Notes: generated by a model not told the origin, from the letters alone. Shown: positions 1 through 7,971, counted from the first letter of the stretch. The stretch is DNA of 8,312 bases from Kiritimatiellota bacterium (GCA_009777165.1 WRML01000074.1:1-8312), one strand, 5' to 3'. Numbers and translations are program-made.

Positions 1-362
1 GCGTCCCGCTCGTCCGTCGGGCGCCAGATGCGTTTGACGGGCATGAACGCGATGCGTCTCCGCGCCATGATGAGGTAGCGGAAGTCGGTGTAGAACGCCG
101 GACCGGCCGTCAGCAGCAGCAATCCGTTCGAGGCGTCCAGCCCGGTGAAGTAGTAGCGGTTGACATCGGTGATGACCAGCGCCGCGTCCAGCGAGCGGCG
201 GGCCCGCATCGCGCACAGCCGTTTGGTGCGCGTAATAAATTCCGAGGGGGGCAGGTGACGGGGGGGGTGCGACACAAGGGACGCAGGGGATTTTTCCAAT
301 GCCCTTCCGTCCCTTGGGTCCTCTAGGTCTCCTAATCCTGCGCTACCGTGGAGATTGGACAT
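1..362 (-). CDS. M24-family (Xaa-Pro aminopeptidase-like) peptidase, N-terminal part, cut by the window edge
   Basis: A minus-strand frame stays open from an ATG at 362–360 to the left edge (120 codons). Its translation includes 'LDAALVITDVNRYYFTGLD' followed by 'ASNGLLLLTAGPAFYTDFRY', which matches the creatinase/prolidase N-terminal domain that precedes the metal-dependent 'pita-bread' M24 domain. Only this non-catalytic domain is in the window, so activity cannot be judged. Enzymes of this type remove N-terminal residues preceding proline, usually in the cytoplasm. The start is uncertain. ATG 362 lies 5 nt after the stop of the upstream protease but has no clear ribosome site and would give an unusually long, low-complexity leader of about 40 residues. 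TTG 299 has purine-rich AGGGA and GGAAGGG upstream and is my preferred alternative. GTG 275 and ATG 209 are also in frame. The family assignment is fairly secure; the start is not. Co-transcription with the protease is likely from the spacing. Confidence 0.8.
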   Translation of the reverse strand, partial: MSNLHGSAGLGDLEDPRDGRALEKSPASLVSHPPRHLPPSEFITRTKRLCAMRARRSLDAALVITDVNRYYFTGLDASNGLLLLTAGPAFYTDFRYLIMARRRIAFMPVKRIWRPTDERD

Positions 363-367
363 TCGCA

Positions 368-3300
368 TTACGGGTCGAGTTCGACGCTGAGGCGCATGAA
401 GCGTTGCGTCGCGTTGGTGGAAGGGATCAGGTGGATGTTGGGGGTCCATGACCAGTCCAGCCCCGTGTGGGGGTCTGTGCCGCCGGGGATCCAGGGGGCC
501 AGCAGCCCACCGGCATCAATCGTCTGCCAATCCAGTTCGGGCGGCGTGAGCGACGGTGTGCTTTTGACGATGAACTTGACGCCCTGCACGTCGTTCGCGC
601 GGCGGTAGGTCAGGTGGAGGTAGTTGCCGATCGGCACGGACGCATGGTCCACGACGTTCGTGAGCCCCCCCCGAATCCATGCGTTGTTGTCGAACACGTT
701 CGGGTCCAGCCCCATGGCATACTTCATGATATTGGGGATTCCGTCGCCCATCGGGTTGGCGTCGGGGCCGCTGATGGCGGGGTCGTCCAGTTCCCCGGGG
801 TTCGTGAAATACTCCCTGCGCCACGCGTCGAAGGGCGACTCCGCCTCAACATTCCCGAAGATGGTCAGGTCCGCGATGCAGATGCCGGCCCCCCCCATCG
901 CCTGACCCTCGAACGCGATGTAGTAGGTTGCGGAGGGGTTCGGGAGGGTGAGGGTCTGCGGTGTCCACTTGTTGAGAGGGAACTCGAGTTTGGCGACCGT
1001 GGTCCAGTTCTCCACCGCGTTGGTGCGGTAGCGGACCGTGACCTGGTCCCGTCCTGAGAGGTAGGGGGCCATGCAGAGCTGGAAGGTCATCACCGCATTG
1101 GTGGACGTGATGCTCCCCAGGTTGATGGGGGGGGAGATGAGGCGGGCGATGGTCGTGCCCGAGTTGGAGGTCCACAGGCAGGCGTTGGACGTGAGGCCCG
1201 CAGGGGGGGCGACCGGGACGGCGTTCACATACGGGCAAATCGTGCCGGAGGCGATGACCCAGTCCACGTAACCGTACACGCGTTCCAGCGACCATCCGGC
1301 CGGGAGCGTGGGCGCGTTGAACTTCTCCACGAACGGGATGCCCCCCGGCGGCAACACGCGCAAGGTGAAGGCGTTGGTCGAGGCCTTCCCGTCGGAACCC
1401 ATGACCTCGGCGCTGAATGCGGCAGATGCCGCAGCCGCAGGCGTGCCGCTGATTTCCCCGTCCGAGTTCAGCGCCAACCCTGCCGGCAACGCGCCGGAGA
1501 CGAGCGACCATGCGTAGGGGGGGAGCCCCCCGATTGCGGACAACGCGGTATAGTAGGGGAATCCCACGAACCCCCCCGGCAAGGCGGGGAGCGTGGTGAT
1601 GATCGGCGCGGCCGCGTCATCCGTGATGCTGACCGTGTCAACGCATACGCCGTACCCGCCGAACACGCGCCCCTCGAAGGCAATCTGGTACGTGCTGGAC
1701 AGGTTGGGCAGGGGGAGGGTCCGGTGCGTCCAAACCGCCACATTCTCGGTGTAGTTGGTGATCAGGTTCCACGTGCCGCTGGGCGTGTTGCGGTAATAGA
1801 TGCGCAGCTGATCCTGAGCATTGCCCCGTTCCTGCATAAAGTGCCAGAAGCTCAGCCGCGTGTTGCTGGGGACCTGGCTCAGGTCAACGACACTGGAGAT
1901 CAGCTTGACCCGCACAATATCGCTCCCGCTCGGGACCCCGTAGAGGAACGCATGCCGGATGGGGCTGTGCGCCTGGAACGGCGGCGACTTCCCGTCGTTC
2001 CCCCCCCCCGCGATCACCTTCCACCCGATATTATTGTAACGCACCGCATCGTCTTCTTTTTTCTGTGTCCACCCTGGCAGCTGCACGTTCTCAAAGTCCT
2101 CCGTGAACACCGGCGCGCGCGGCAGCTCGACCAGGAGCGTCATCTCCTTTGTCGCGGTCCGCCCCTCGGAGTCGGTCACCTGCACCATGAACGTACCGGA
2201 CTGCACGACCGCCGAGCATCCCGTCACGACCCCCTCCGGCGTAAGCCCGAACCCGCTCGGCAGGGCCCCCCCGATGATCGCGTAGGTGTACTCGCCGGGG
2301 TCGGTTGACCACCCCCCCTCGGACTCCAGCGTGACGAGTTCCGTGTAGTTCGTCTCCACCAGCGCGACGGGCAGGGGGGTCGGCGTGATGATGGCGAGCG
2401 TAGGGATGGGGTCCCCGACCCAGATGTTGTCGAGGCAGACGCCGTACCCCCCCAGCGCGGACCCCTCGAACGCGATGTAGAACTCCTGGTTTTGTGGCGC
2501 GTACGGCAAGTCAATCACCTGTTGCGCCCAGGGGTACACCATGGAGGTGTAGGTCGCGATGGGTTCCCCCCACTCCTCGAACTTGTTCGTCTTGCAATAG
2601 ATTCTCAGCTCGTCCTGTTGACTGGTCCATTTCTCCATGTAGAGGTGGAATTTGAGTTGTGCGCCGCGCGCGCCAGAGCCGAACATGATGCGCGGTGAGA
2701 CCAGGCGCGACACGTGGTTGGGGATGGCGTTTCCGGAGTCGTCCCAACTGCCGAGGTAGGCGATCTTGCCGCCGTCGACCCCCATCGGCGGCCGGTTCTG
2801 GTAGGCCCCCGCGGTACGGACGCGCCACCCCTGCCCCCCGGAGACGCTCTCCTGCGTCCAGCCGGTCATGGGCCCCTCCATCACGCCATCGAAGCCTTCC
2901 GAGAACGGCGCCTCGAAGGGGGCGCGGATCAGCAGGTCGAACGTGTTCGTCACGACCAGGCCGTTGTGGGCCTCCACCGTGATGGTGAGCGCGAACTGCC
3001 CCGGCTGGACACAGAAACCGCTCAGCTTGCCGGCGGATGTGAACGTCAGGTCGGCGGGGAGCGTGCCGTCAATCAACGACCACCCGATGATGGGCGACCC
3101 GCTGACCGCCGAGAAGGACACCGAGTAGGCGTTGCCCACCCGCCCGTCCGGCAACGGATTCGCGGTCTTGACCTGCAGGAGGGGGAGCTGCGGGTTCATG
3201 ATCGCATCCCACGCATGGCGCACGGACGCGAGGCACTCGGGGTACAGGTCGCGCGTGGCGGAGTACCACGCCTCGCGCACGGCGGCGTAGCCCGTGTTCG

Positions 3301-5086
3301 GCGTGCAATAGACGGTCAGCACACGGTAGGCGATCTGCTCGGCCTTCTCGATCCCGATGCCGGTCACGTCATACTCAAGCCCGTCGTTATTTCCGGCCCC
3401 CCCTTCGCAGATCAGGTAGAAGAGAAAATTGTGGGGTCCCGAATTGAAGTGCACCCCCCCGTTGTCACCATCATTGTCCCACCAGAACGTCCCCTGGTAA
3501 CGGGAAGGCTGCACGCCGAAAATCCCGACCGTGTCCACATTGCTGGGGTTGCGCATGTCGCGCCCCACCTCCAAGGTGTCTTCGCCTATGAGCCAATCGG
3601 CAGTGCCGGGTGCCAGATAGGGGTCAGGATACCACTGCCGCCCGTCCGGCTGGCCGTAAAACTCGACGCACGTCCCGAAAATGTCCGAGAACGACTCGTT
3701 TAGCGCCCCGGACTCGTACATATAGATTAAGTTCGCCGAGAACTCCGTCACCGCATGGGTGTATTCGTGCGCCATGATGTCCAGGACCGCCAGGCTGCGT
3801 TCGGCGTCATGGCTGTCGCCGTCACCGATGAACAATTGCTGGACGCTGGGGTCCCAGAAGGCATTGGCCATCGGGTCCGGGGCATACGGGTACTCGGTAT
3901 AATGGACATTCACGCGTAACACCGCATTGTCCACGTTGTTGTAGCCGAAGCGGCCGTGCACCTCGCGGAAATAGCGTTGCGCGAGGTCAATGTTGTGCGC
4001 TGCGGAAATTTCCGTCGGGTCGGGGTCAGAGGCGTCCCAGTCGCTGGTCATCCGGAACGCATAGGTTCTCGCGTCCGGCCAACGGGTCAGACTTGCGGAT
4101 GAGGCGTTGTAGATCATCCACGCGGTGTTGGTGTTGTACAGGTAATATGCCCCGTCTTGCAGCCACCCCTCAATCTGCACCGTGGTGCCGCCCTCCCCCG
4201 AGAGCAGCGAACCTGAAATCACCGCTGGCTCGCCGTCGGCATCCGACGGGGGGGCGATCCTTTTCACATCGTCATACTTCAGCAACACGTCCCCTGTCGC
4301 CGCATCAATCCAGTAGCGCCAATACGCCGACCCTTTCCCCCGATGGCTGGCTGCCAGCTCGTACGCCAGCCGTGGCGTCGCGCCGTTGAGCGCAAAAATC
4401 ACGAGCGGCGGGTCGTCGGGGATCTCCACAGGCGCAAACCCCATTACCGCCAGGTCCTCCCGCACGCGCGCGATTGCGGCGGCAGCCGCAATCGCCGCCC
4501 AGACATCAACGTCAATCTCCGGCGCATACTCGCCGTTCACCTCATACGCCAGGCCTTCCGCATTGAAGTGGACAATCATCTCCGTGCCCACGACCCTCAG
4601 CCCCTGATGGCGCTGGGCGAGGCGCACATGGTTGAAGCCGAGCTTGTCCGCGTCCACCCGTTTGAGCTCGAACTCCGCCTCCGCGTCCACAATGTCGAAG
4701 ACGGCGGCGAGGTTGTCCATCACCGCGATGGCGTTGTCCTTCCAGGGGGCCCCTTTCCTGACTTGGAGCCCCTTTCCCCCGGAGAACGCCTGTCGCGCCC
4801 CCAAGTCCCGCCCCCGCACGGAAAGCGGACTCTGCATCTGCTCACCCCACACGACGATGACGCCCTCGTCCTTGGCCTGTTCGAGCGCCTTCGCCTGACG
4901 CGCCGGCACCACGCGTTGCGCCCGTTTCTGTGACTGCGGCTGGGCTCCCCCCCGTAATGCGGGCGGCTGTCCCCTCCCCCCCCCAGCCTCGCGCGTGTCC
5001 TCACGGAACGCGAAAGAGAAAAATGCCACGCCCACACAAGACGCAAACAAAGCATTGCGGATTACACTCATTTTCGAGGTGTTCAT
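368..5086 (-). CDS. Large secreted M4 (thermolysin-like) zinc metallopeptidase with Ig-like and choice-of-anchor modules
   Basis: A 1572-residue exported endopeptidase. Residues 1–26 form a signal peptide (basic start, hydrophobic core ending SFA). An FTP/PepSY-type propeptide follows: 'FDIVDAEAEFELKRVDADKL' starts at residue 130 and 'YWIDAATGDVLLKYDD' lies near 260. The M4 catalytic region spans about 290–630. It has 'NAFWD', HEYTH at 440–444 (zinc ligands His440 and His444, catalytic Glu441), the third ligand Glu464 in 'GALNESFSDIFG' at the same 20-residue spacing as thermolysin, and the transition-state His546 in 'GGVHFNSG'. All key residues are present, so it should be active. Three repeats of an Ig-like domain plus a MAM/choice-of-anchor J-like jelly roll fill about 640–1413. 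Residues 1417–1572 include 'GDGIPNIMKYAMGLDP', a calcium-type segment common in PVC secreted proteins. AGGAG at 5096–5092, 5 nt before ATG, supports this start. M4 enzymes are usually far shorter; the extra modules probably bind glycan or protein at the cell surface. No known sorting tail is visible. Confidence 0.95.
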   Translation of the reverse strand: MNTSKMSVIRNALFASCVGVAFFSFAFREDTREAGGGRGQPPALRGGAQPQSQKRAQRVVPARQAKALEQAKDEGVIVVWGEQMQSPLSVRGRDLGARQAFSGGKGLQVRKGAPWKDNAIAVMDNLAAVFDIVDAEAEFELKRVDADKLGFNHVRLAQRHQGLRVVGTEMIVHFNAEGLAYEVNGEYAPEIDVDVWAAIAAAAAIARVREDLAVMGFAPVEIPDDPPLVIFALNGATPRLAYELAASHRGKGSAYWRYWIDAATGDVLLKYDDVKRIAPPSDADGEPAVISGSLLSGEGGTTVQIEGWLQDGAYYLYNTNTAWMIYNASSASLTRWPDARTYAFRMTSDWDASDPDPTEISAAHNIDLAQRYFREVHGRFGYNNVDNAVLRVNVHYTEYPYAPDPMANAFWDPSVQQLFIGDGDSHDAERSLAVLDIMAHEYTHAVTEFSANLIYMYESGALNESFSDIFGTCVEFYGQPDGRQWYPDPYLAPGTADWLIGEDTLEVGRDMRNPSNVDTVGIFGVQPSRYQGTFWWDNDGDNGGVHFNSGPHNFLFYLICEGGAGNNDGLEYDVTGIGIEKAEQIAYRVLTVYCTPNTGYAAVREAWYSATRDLYPECLASVRHAWDAIMNPQLPLLQVKTANPLPDGRVGNAYSVSFSAVSGSPIIGWSLIDGTLPADLTFTSAGKLSGFCVQPGQFALTITVEAHNGLVVTNTFDLLIRAPFEAPFSEGFDGVMEGPMTGWTQESVSGGQGWRVRTAGAYQNRPPMGVDGGKIAYLGSWDDSGNAIPNHVSRLVSPRIMFGSGARGAQLKFHLYMEKWTSQQDELRIYCKTNKFEEWGEPIATYTSMVYPWAQQVIDLPYAPQNQEFYIAFEGSALGGYGVCLDNIWVGDPIPTLAIITPTPLPVALVETNYTELVTLESEGGWSTDPGEYTYAIIGGALPSGFGLTPEGVVTGCSAVVQSGTFMVQVTDSEGRTATKEMTLLVELPRAPVFTEDFENVQLPGWTQKKEDDAVRYNNIGWKVIAGGGNDGKSPPFQAHSPIRHAFLYGVPSGSDIVRVKLISSVVDLSQVPSNTRLSFWHFMQERGNAQDQLRIYYRNTPSGTWNLITNYTENVAVWTHRTLPLPNLSSTYQIAFEGRVFGGYGVCVDTVSITDDAAAPIITTLPALPGGFVGFPYYTALSAIGGLPPYAWSLVSGALPAGLALNSDGEISGTPAAAASAAFSAEVMGSDGKASTNAFTLRVLPPGGIPFVEKFNAPTLPAGWSLERVYGYVDWVIASGTICPYVNAVPVAPPAGLTSNACLWTSNSGTTIARLISPPINLGSITSTNAVMTFQLCMAPYLSGRDQVTVRYRTNAVENWTTVAKLEFPLNKWTPQTLTLPNPSATYYIAFEGQAMGGAGICIADLTIFGNVEAESPFDAWRREYFTNPGELDDPAISGPDANPMGDGIPNIMKYAMGLDPNVFDNNAWIRGGLTNVVDHASVPIGNYLHLTYRRANDVQGVKFIVKSTPSLTPPELDWQTIDAGGLLAPWIPGGTDPHTGLDWSWTPNIHLIPSTNATQRFMRLSVELDP
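839..3178 (-). repeat. Three tandem Ig-like plus jelly-roll modules inside the M4 protease
   Basis: The protein region about 637–1416 contains the same two-domain unit three times. Ig-like (He_PIG-type) domains lie near 640–722, 895–990 and 1160–1248; the third has the typical 'AWSLVSGALPAGLALNSDG' signature. Each is followed by a jelly-roll domain starting near 728, 994 and 1252, so the periods are 266 and 258 residues. The jelly rolls begin with FSEGFDG, FTEDFEN or FVEKFNA and end with IAFEGSALGGYGVCLD, IAFEGRVFGGYGVCVD or IAFEGQAMGGAGICIA. The DNA copies are clearly diverged, so this is an old duplication rather than a recent expansion. Such modules typically mediate adhesion or substrate binding; the ligand here is unknown. 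Confidence 0.85.
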
Positions 5087-5091
5087 GCAGT

Positions 5092-5096
5092 CTCCT
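5092..5096 (-). promoter_or_regulatory. Ribosome binding site of the M4 protease
   Basis: On the minus strand AGGAG stands 5 nt before the ATG at 5086. It decides in favour of this start over the second in-frame ATG (codon 6), which has no comparable site. Confidence 0.75.
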
Positions 5097-5131
5097 ATTT
5101 TACAATAATCCTGTCGCGCGTTATTTTACAA
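5096..5131. repeat. 10-bp direct repeat in the protease leader
   Basis: TATTTTACAA occurs at 5096–5105 and again at 5122–5131, a centre-to-centre distance of 26 bp. On the minus strand each copy carries a TAAAAT box. The upstream copy is the candidate -10 element. The downstream one abuts the ribosome site and is too close to the start codon to serve as a normal -10. It may be a regulator site or simply AT-rich coincidence. Confidence 0.4.
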
Positions 5132-5152
5132 CAACCGCCGTTTCCTGTGCAA
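5123..5152 (-). promoter_or_regulatory. Candidate promoter of the M4 protease
   Basis: Minus strand: TTGCAC (5152–5147), an 18-bp spacer, then TAAAAT (5128–5123, five of six matches to the -10 consensus). The -35 match is weak (three of six). Transcription would begin near 5116 and give a leader of about 30 nt that includes the AGGAG site. The DNA upstream to about 5220 is markedly AT-rich compared with the coding regions, as expected of a promoter. No terminator is evident after the glycosyltransferase, so read-through from the upstream unit is also possible. Confidence 0.4.
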
Positions 5153-5234
5153 GCCCAATTTTCAATTTTGTGTTGAAGGAAAATGGGATAGATGTTTTGC
5201 AATTTCAATTTTTTAGGACTCACACCAAAAAACC

Positions 5235-6596
5235 TTACACCCGGCTTTGTTTTTTCTCGCCGAACGCGCCGTCTCCCAACCTTAGGGATTCCTGCAGACA
5301 GGACGTTTCGTAGGCGGCGAGGGTTTCCAGAGCCATACGGCCAATGGAGAAATGCTGCGCAACCCCCTGCTGTCCGCGATGCCCAAGGGCGGCGCGTTGC
5401 GAGGGGTCTTTGAAAAGATTGACGACCGTTTCGGCTAATGCGTCAGCCTGATTCGGCGCGAACAGAACGCCGCCTTCCGCTCGGGCGAAAATCTCTGGGT
5501 TCGCGCCCAGGTCGGGCAGAACCGCAGGGATGCCGCACGCCATGGCTTCCAACACCGAAAGGTCGAAGGCGACAGCGTTACGGTGCAGTACCGTGAACAA
5601 GGTCGAGGATTGAATAAAGGCCAGCCGTTCTGCCGCATCGGTCATCAGCGGGGAGAACCGGACACCATGCCTCAATCCCCGTTCGTCCAGCGAGGCGTTG
5701 ATTACGCGAAGCGCGGATTTGTCCGAACGGCTTTTGTCGCGGAAGACCCCCGAACAGTGCAGGTAAACCGTTTCACATGAGGGATCTTGCCGTACACGGG
5801 TGAAGGCTTGGAGGATGAAGCCAAGGGACTCAACATCACCGGGGTCAAGCAGCACGTTCCAGGCAGAGGACGGCAGGGGGGGGCCGTCCCCGGCGATCCG
5901 CGCATAACGCGATACGTCGAGACCGGGCTGGACGACGCGGACCAGGAGAGGGGGAATCGCCAAGTACGAGGCAAACCTGTCGGCAGCGTGTTGGCTCACG
6001 GTGAGAAATCCAGTGACATCCTCAACACGCGCGCGGATTTCAGCCCAGATGCGGCTTGCCGTCGGCTCGGGCATGGCGTCAATCCACGTGTCCTCATCTT
6101 GGAGCGAGCAGACGACCGGAACGTTGAGCACGGCTTTGAGCCGCCGTGCCATGCCAATGAGCAGGGCGTTGGAGAGATGGATGATGTCGGGTTTTTCAGA
6201 GAACTCCCGAAGCCACTCGCACAGCGTTTCGAGTTCCTTGGCTTGACCGCCCTGTTCGCCGCACAATACCGAAAGCGTGAGGCTGCCGAGGTTCCGGCTG
6301 GACGACGTGCCGCTCAATTTCCCCGCCATGCGTAAAACACGCGGGGAATCGAGCCAGCGCTTGAGCCATTGTGGCGCACGGCGGAAAAAAGGGAACCTGT
6401 GTTCGAGATAGACGCGCACCGCGCCATAAAAAGGCGTCCCTGCGCTGCCAAGCGTACCGGGCATGGGCAGGTAGATCGGAATGACGACGAGCTCATGCCC
6501 CTGCTGGCGGAGCTGGGCAATCAACGCTTGGTCACGGAGACAGTTCTCACACAAAAACCCTTCTCCTGATCCGGGAACGATTTGAAGGATGCGCAT
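5235..6596 (-). CDS. GT4-type (GT-B fold) glycosyltransferase with N-terminal CENCLRD motif
   Basis: A 453-residue protein starting 'MRILQIVPGSGEGFLCENCL'. The N-terminal Rossmann domain (about 1–200) has the glycine-rich first strand and the C16-E-N-C19-L-R-D motif. I recall this motif from a glycosyltransferase 4 subfamily common in Planctomycetota and Verrucomicrobiota (CGSCLRDNAL-like); that recollection is unchecked. The C-terminal donor-binding domain holds 'FDLSVLEAMACGIPAVLPDL' with the conserved Glu350. The first Glu of the usual E-x7-E motif is replaced by Val342, so donor binding may differ from the textbook case. GT4 enzymes move a sugar from a nucleotide sugar to a glycan or lipid acceptor on the cytoplasmic face of the membrane; the substrate here cannot be read. 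There is no signal peptide or clear membrane segment. A TTG at 6608 would add four residues, but ATG 6596 gives the canonical GT start and has GGGGTGG just upstream. It lies 15 nt after the secretin-like gene, an operon arrangement. Confidence 0.88.
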   Translation of the reverse strand: MRILQIVPGSGEGFLCENCLRDQALIAQLRQQGHELVVIPIYLPMPGTLGSAGTPFYGAVRVYLEHRFPFFRRAPQWLKRWLDSPRVLRMAGKLSGTSSSRNLGSLTLSVLCGEQGGQAKELETLCEWLREFSEKPDIIHLSNALLIGMARRLKAVLNVPVVCSLQDEDTWIDAMPEPTASRIWAEIRARVEDVTGFLTVSQHAADRFASYLAIPPLLVRVVQPGLDVSRYARIAGDGPPLPSSAWNVLLDPGDVESLGFILQAFTRVRQDPSCETVYLHCSGVFRDKSRSDKSALRVINASLDERGLRHGVRFSPLMTDAAERLAFIQSSTLFTVLHRNAVAFDLSVLEAMACGIPAVLPDLGANPEIFARAEGGVLFAPNQADALAETVVNLFKDPSQRAALGHRGQQGVAQHFSIGRMALETLAAYETSCLQESLRLGDGAFGEKKQSRV

Positions 6597-6611
6597 GGTC
6601 CACCCCAAACC

Positions 6612-7967
6612 CTATTGTTGTGAAAGATCGTTTATCCGCCTCGCCGTCAGGAAACAGACGTTCACCCATTCGCCGTCCGTGGCCGTGCTGCTCCCGACCA
6701 GGATTGTGTCGCCGTCCTCCACCGTGACCTGCGTCTCGTAACTCGTCACGCTGAACACAGGCTGACGGAACGGGATCGTCCTGTATCGCCCACCCATCAT
6801 TAACCCGGCCGGGTACGATTCCCACCGCTCCAGCGTGATCCATTGCGGCCGCATGACCAGCGTGATGAGCGACCTGTGGTCCGAGAGTTTGGGGATCACC
6901 TGTAAAATCATGCCGGTCTCCCGCATGGTAAAATGGCTCGGGACGACCGCCCCAGCCCCGGACACGCGGGCGACCTGATTGGAATCACCCGCCCTCGTTT
7001 CCATCACCAGCTCGGTCGGATAGACCACCTCCAGCACGGCTTTCACGAACGTTTCCTGTTCCGGCTCCACCACGGCAGAGGCTGTCGCCCCCCGTTTGGA
7101 TTTCCCCGCTTTCCGTAAACCGAGTAACGCCTCTTTCGTCATGCCCCCGTTCATCCGGAGCCTCTCGATGTCCTTCGCCCGGAACGCCACCACCTCCACG
7201 TCAACGTGAACCAAGACGGGGATTGCATTAAACTCCCCAAGCAACCGTTCCAACACCTCCAGATTCTCCTCCGTGTTTCTGACGGTCAATTTGCCGAGCG
7301 AAGACGAATACTTGATGGAGGATCCCTCTGGCCAGCCTACCCCCAGTTCCGCAAAAAACGACTTCAACGCCTCATCGGGATGAAAAGGGGTGGGACTCAT
7401 GGGATTCGGAATCCGAAAAGAATGTCCCACATGATACGACCGCGTATCCCAATCGGATATGAGCGGGTCTAACGGCACAATCAGGACGAGACCGCCATCA
7501 ATCCTGAGTCTCATCTTCGTCACTTCACAGACAAGTCGCAGCGCCTCATACAGGCTGATGTTGCGGGCGGACATGGCCGGTAGGGCAGGAACTTCGCCGG
7601 ATGATGTCGGAGCGAACACATCCGCATCTTCGCCATTCTCAGGCATTGTCTGCGGCAGTTTCAGGATGAAGCTGATACCGCGCCGGTCAACGGGAACATC
7701 CACGTCATAATCAATACTGGCCTGCTTGAAGAAATCAACCGCGTCAATAATTGTGCTGGGTGGGAGGAACAAGATTTCGGGGAGAATGATGCGCTTCAGT
7801 TTACGCATCACTTCCTTCTTTAACTCGGCATCCCTCTTTGCCACCGCGACACTCTCACCCGTGTCAGGTTGCGCATCCTGAACAGTCCTGCACGAGGACA
7901 TTGCTAGGCACACCGCCATCCCCCCTGCCAACCAACCTAGCCGCCGTCTGTCTTTCTTGCGTATCAT
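6612..7967 (-). CDS. Short secretin-domain (type II/III secretion or type IV pilus-like) probable lipoprotein
   Basis: A 451-residue protein. Residues 1–26 look like a lipoprotein signal (basic MIRKKDRRR, hydrophobic stretch, 'CLAMSSC' with Cys26 as the probable lipidated residue). Residues about 60–170 resemble the STN/N0 domain of secretins, with 'NISLYEALRLVCEVTKMRLR' from residue 136. Residues about 178–245 look like an N1-type domain ('KLTVRNTEENLEVLERLL'). From about 248 to the end is a secretin-type core: 'VDVEVVAF', 'TGMILQVIPKLSD', 'PVFSVTSYETQVTVEDGDTI' and 'LVGSS'. Secretins form outer-membrane rings that pass proteins or pili. This one is shorter than GspD or PilQ (usually 600–700 residues or more), and no pilus or secretion gene is visible beside it. 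It may be an accessory or solitary member of the lineage-expanded secretin-like proteins I recall from Verrucomicrobiota and Lentisphaerota. Strong ribosome site and promoter lie upstream. Its base composition is less rich in G/C runs than the protease gene. Confidence 0.8.
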   Translation of the reverse strand: MIRKKDRRRLGWLAGGMAVCLAMSSCRTVQDAQPDTGESVAVAKRDAELKKEVMRKLKRIILPEILFLPPSTIIDAVDFFKQASIDYDVDVPVDRRGISFILKLPQTMPENGEDADVFAPTSSGEVPALPAMSARNISLYEALRLVCEVTKMRLRIDGGLVLIVPLDPLISDWDTRSYHVGHSFRIPNPMSPTPFHPDEALKSFFAELGVGWPEGSSIKYSSSLGKLTVRNTEENLEVLERLLGEFNAIPVLVHVDVEVVAFRAKDIERLRMNGGMTKEALLGLRKAGKSKRGATASAVVEPEQETFVKAVLEVVYPTELVMETRAGDSNQVARVSGAGAVVPSHFTMRETGMILQVIPKLSDHRSLITLVMRPQWITLERWESYPAGLMMGGRYRTIPFRQPVFSVTSYETQVTVEDGDTILVGSSTATDGEWVNVCFLTARRINDLSQQ

Positions 7968-7971
7968 TTGA

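Noticed and set aside
846..1511. A minus-strand open frame of 221 codons in another frame of the protease gene
   Set aside because: It is out of frame with the conserved jelly-roll domain and has a low-complexity Arg/Gly/His/Pro composition; a shadow frame.
2714..3703. A plus-strand open frame of 329 codons opposite the M4 protease
   Set aside because: It is antisense to a well-supported gene with intact catalytic motifs. Its Arg/Pro/His-rich composition is typical of the shadow frame of GC-rich DNA.
5205..5234. A weak hairpin after the glycosyltransferase stop, considered as a terminator
   Set aside because: The stem (GG plus five A-T pairs around a mismatch) is weak and is not followed by a T run, so I do not call a terminator.
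6597..6608. TTG at 6608 as the start of the glycosyltransferase
   Set aside because: It adds only four residues (M-G-W-T) ahead of a canonical MRILQI start. ATG 6596 is the more usual codon and has a G-rich site just upstream.
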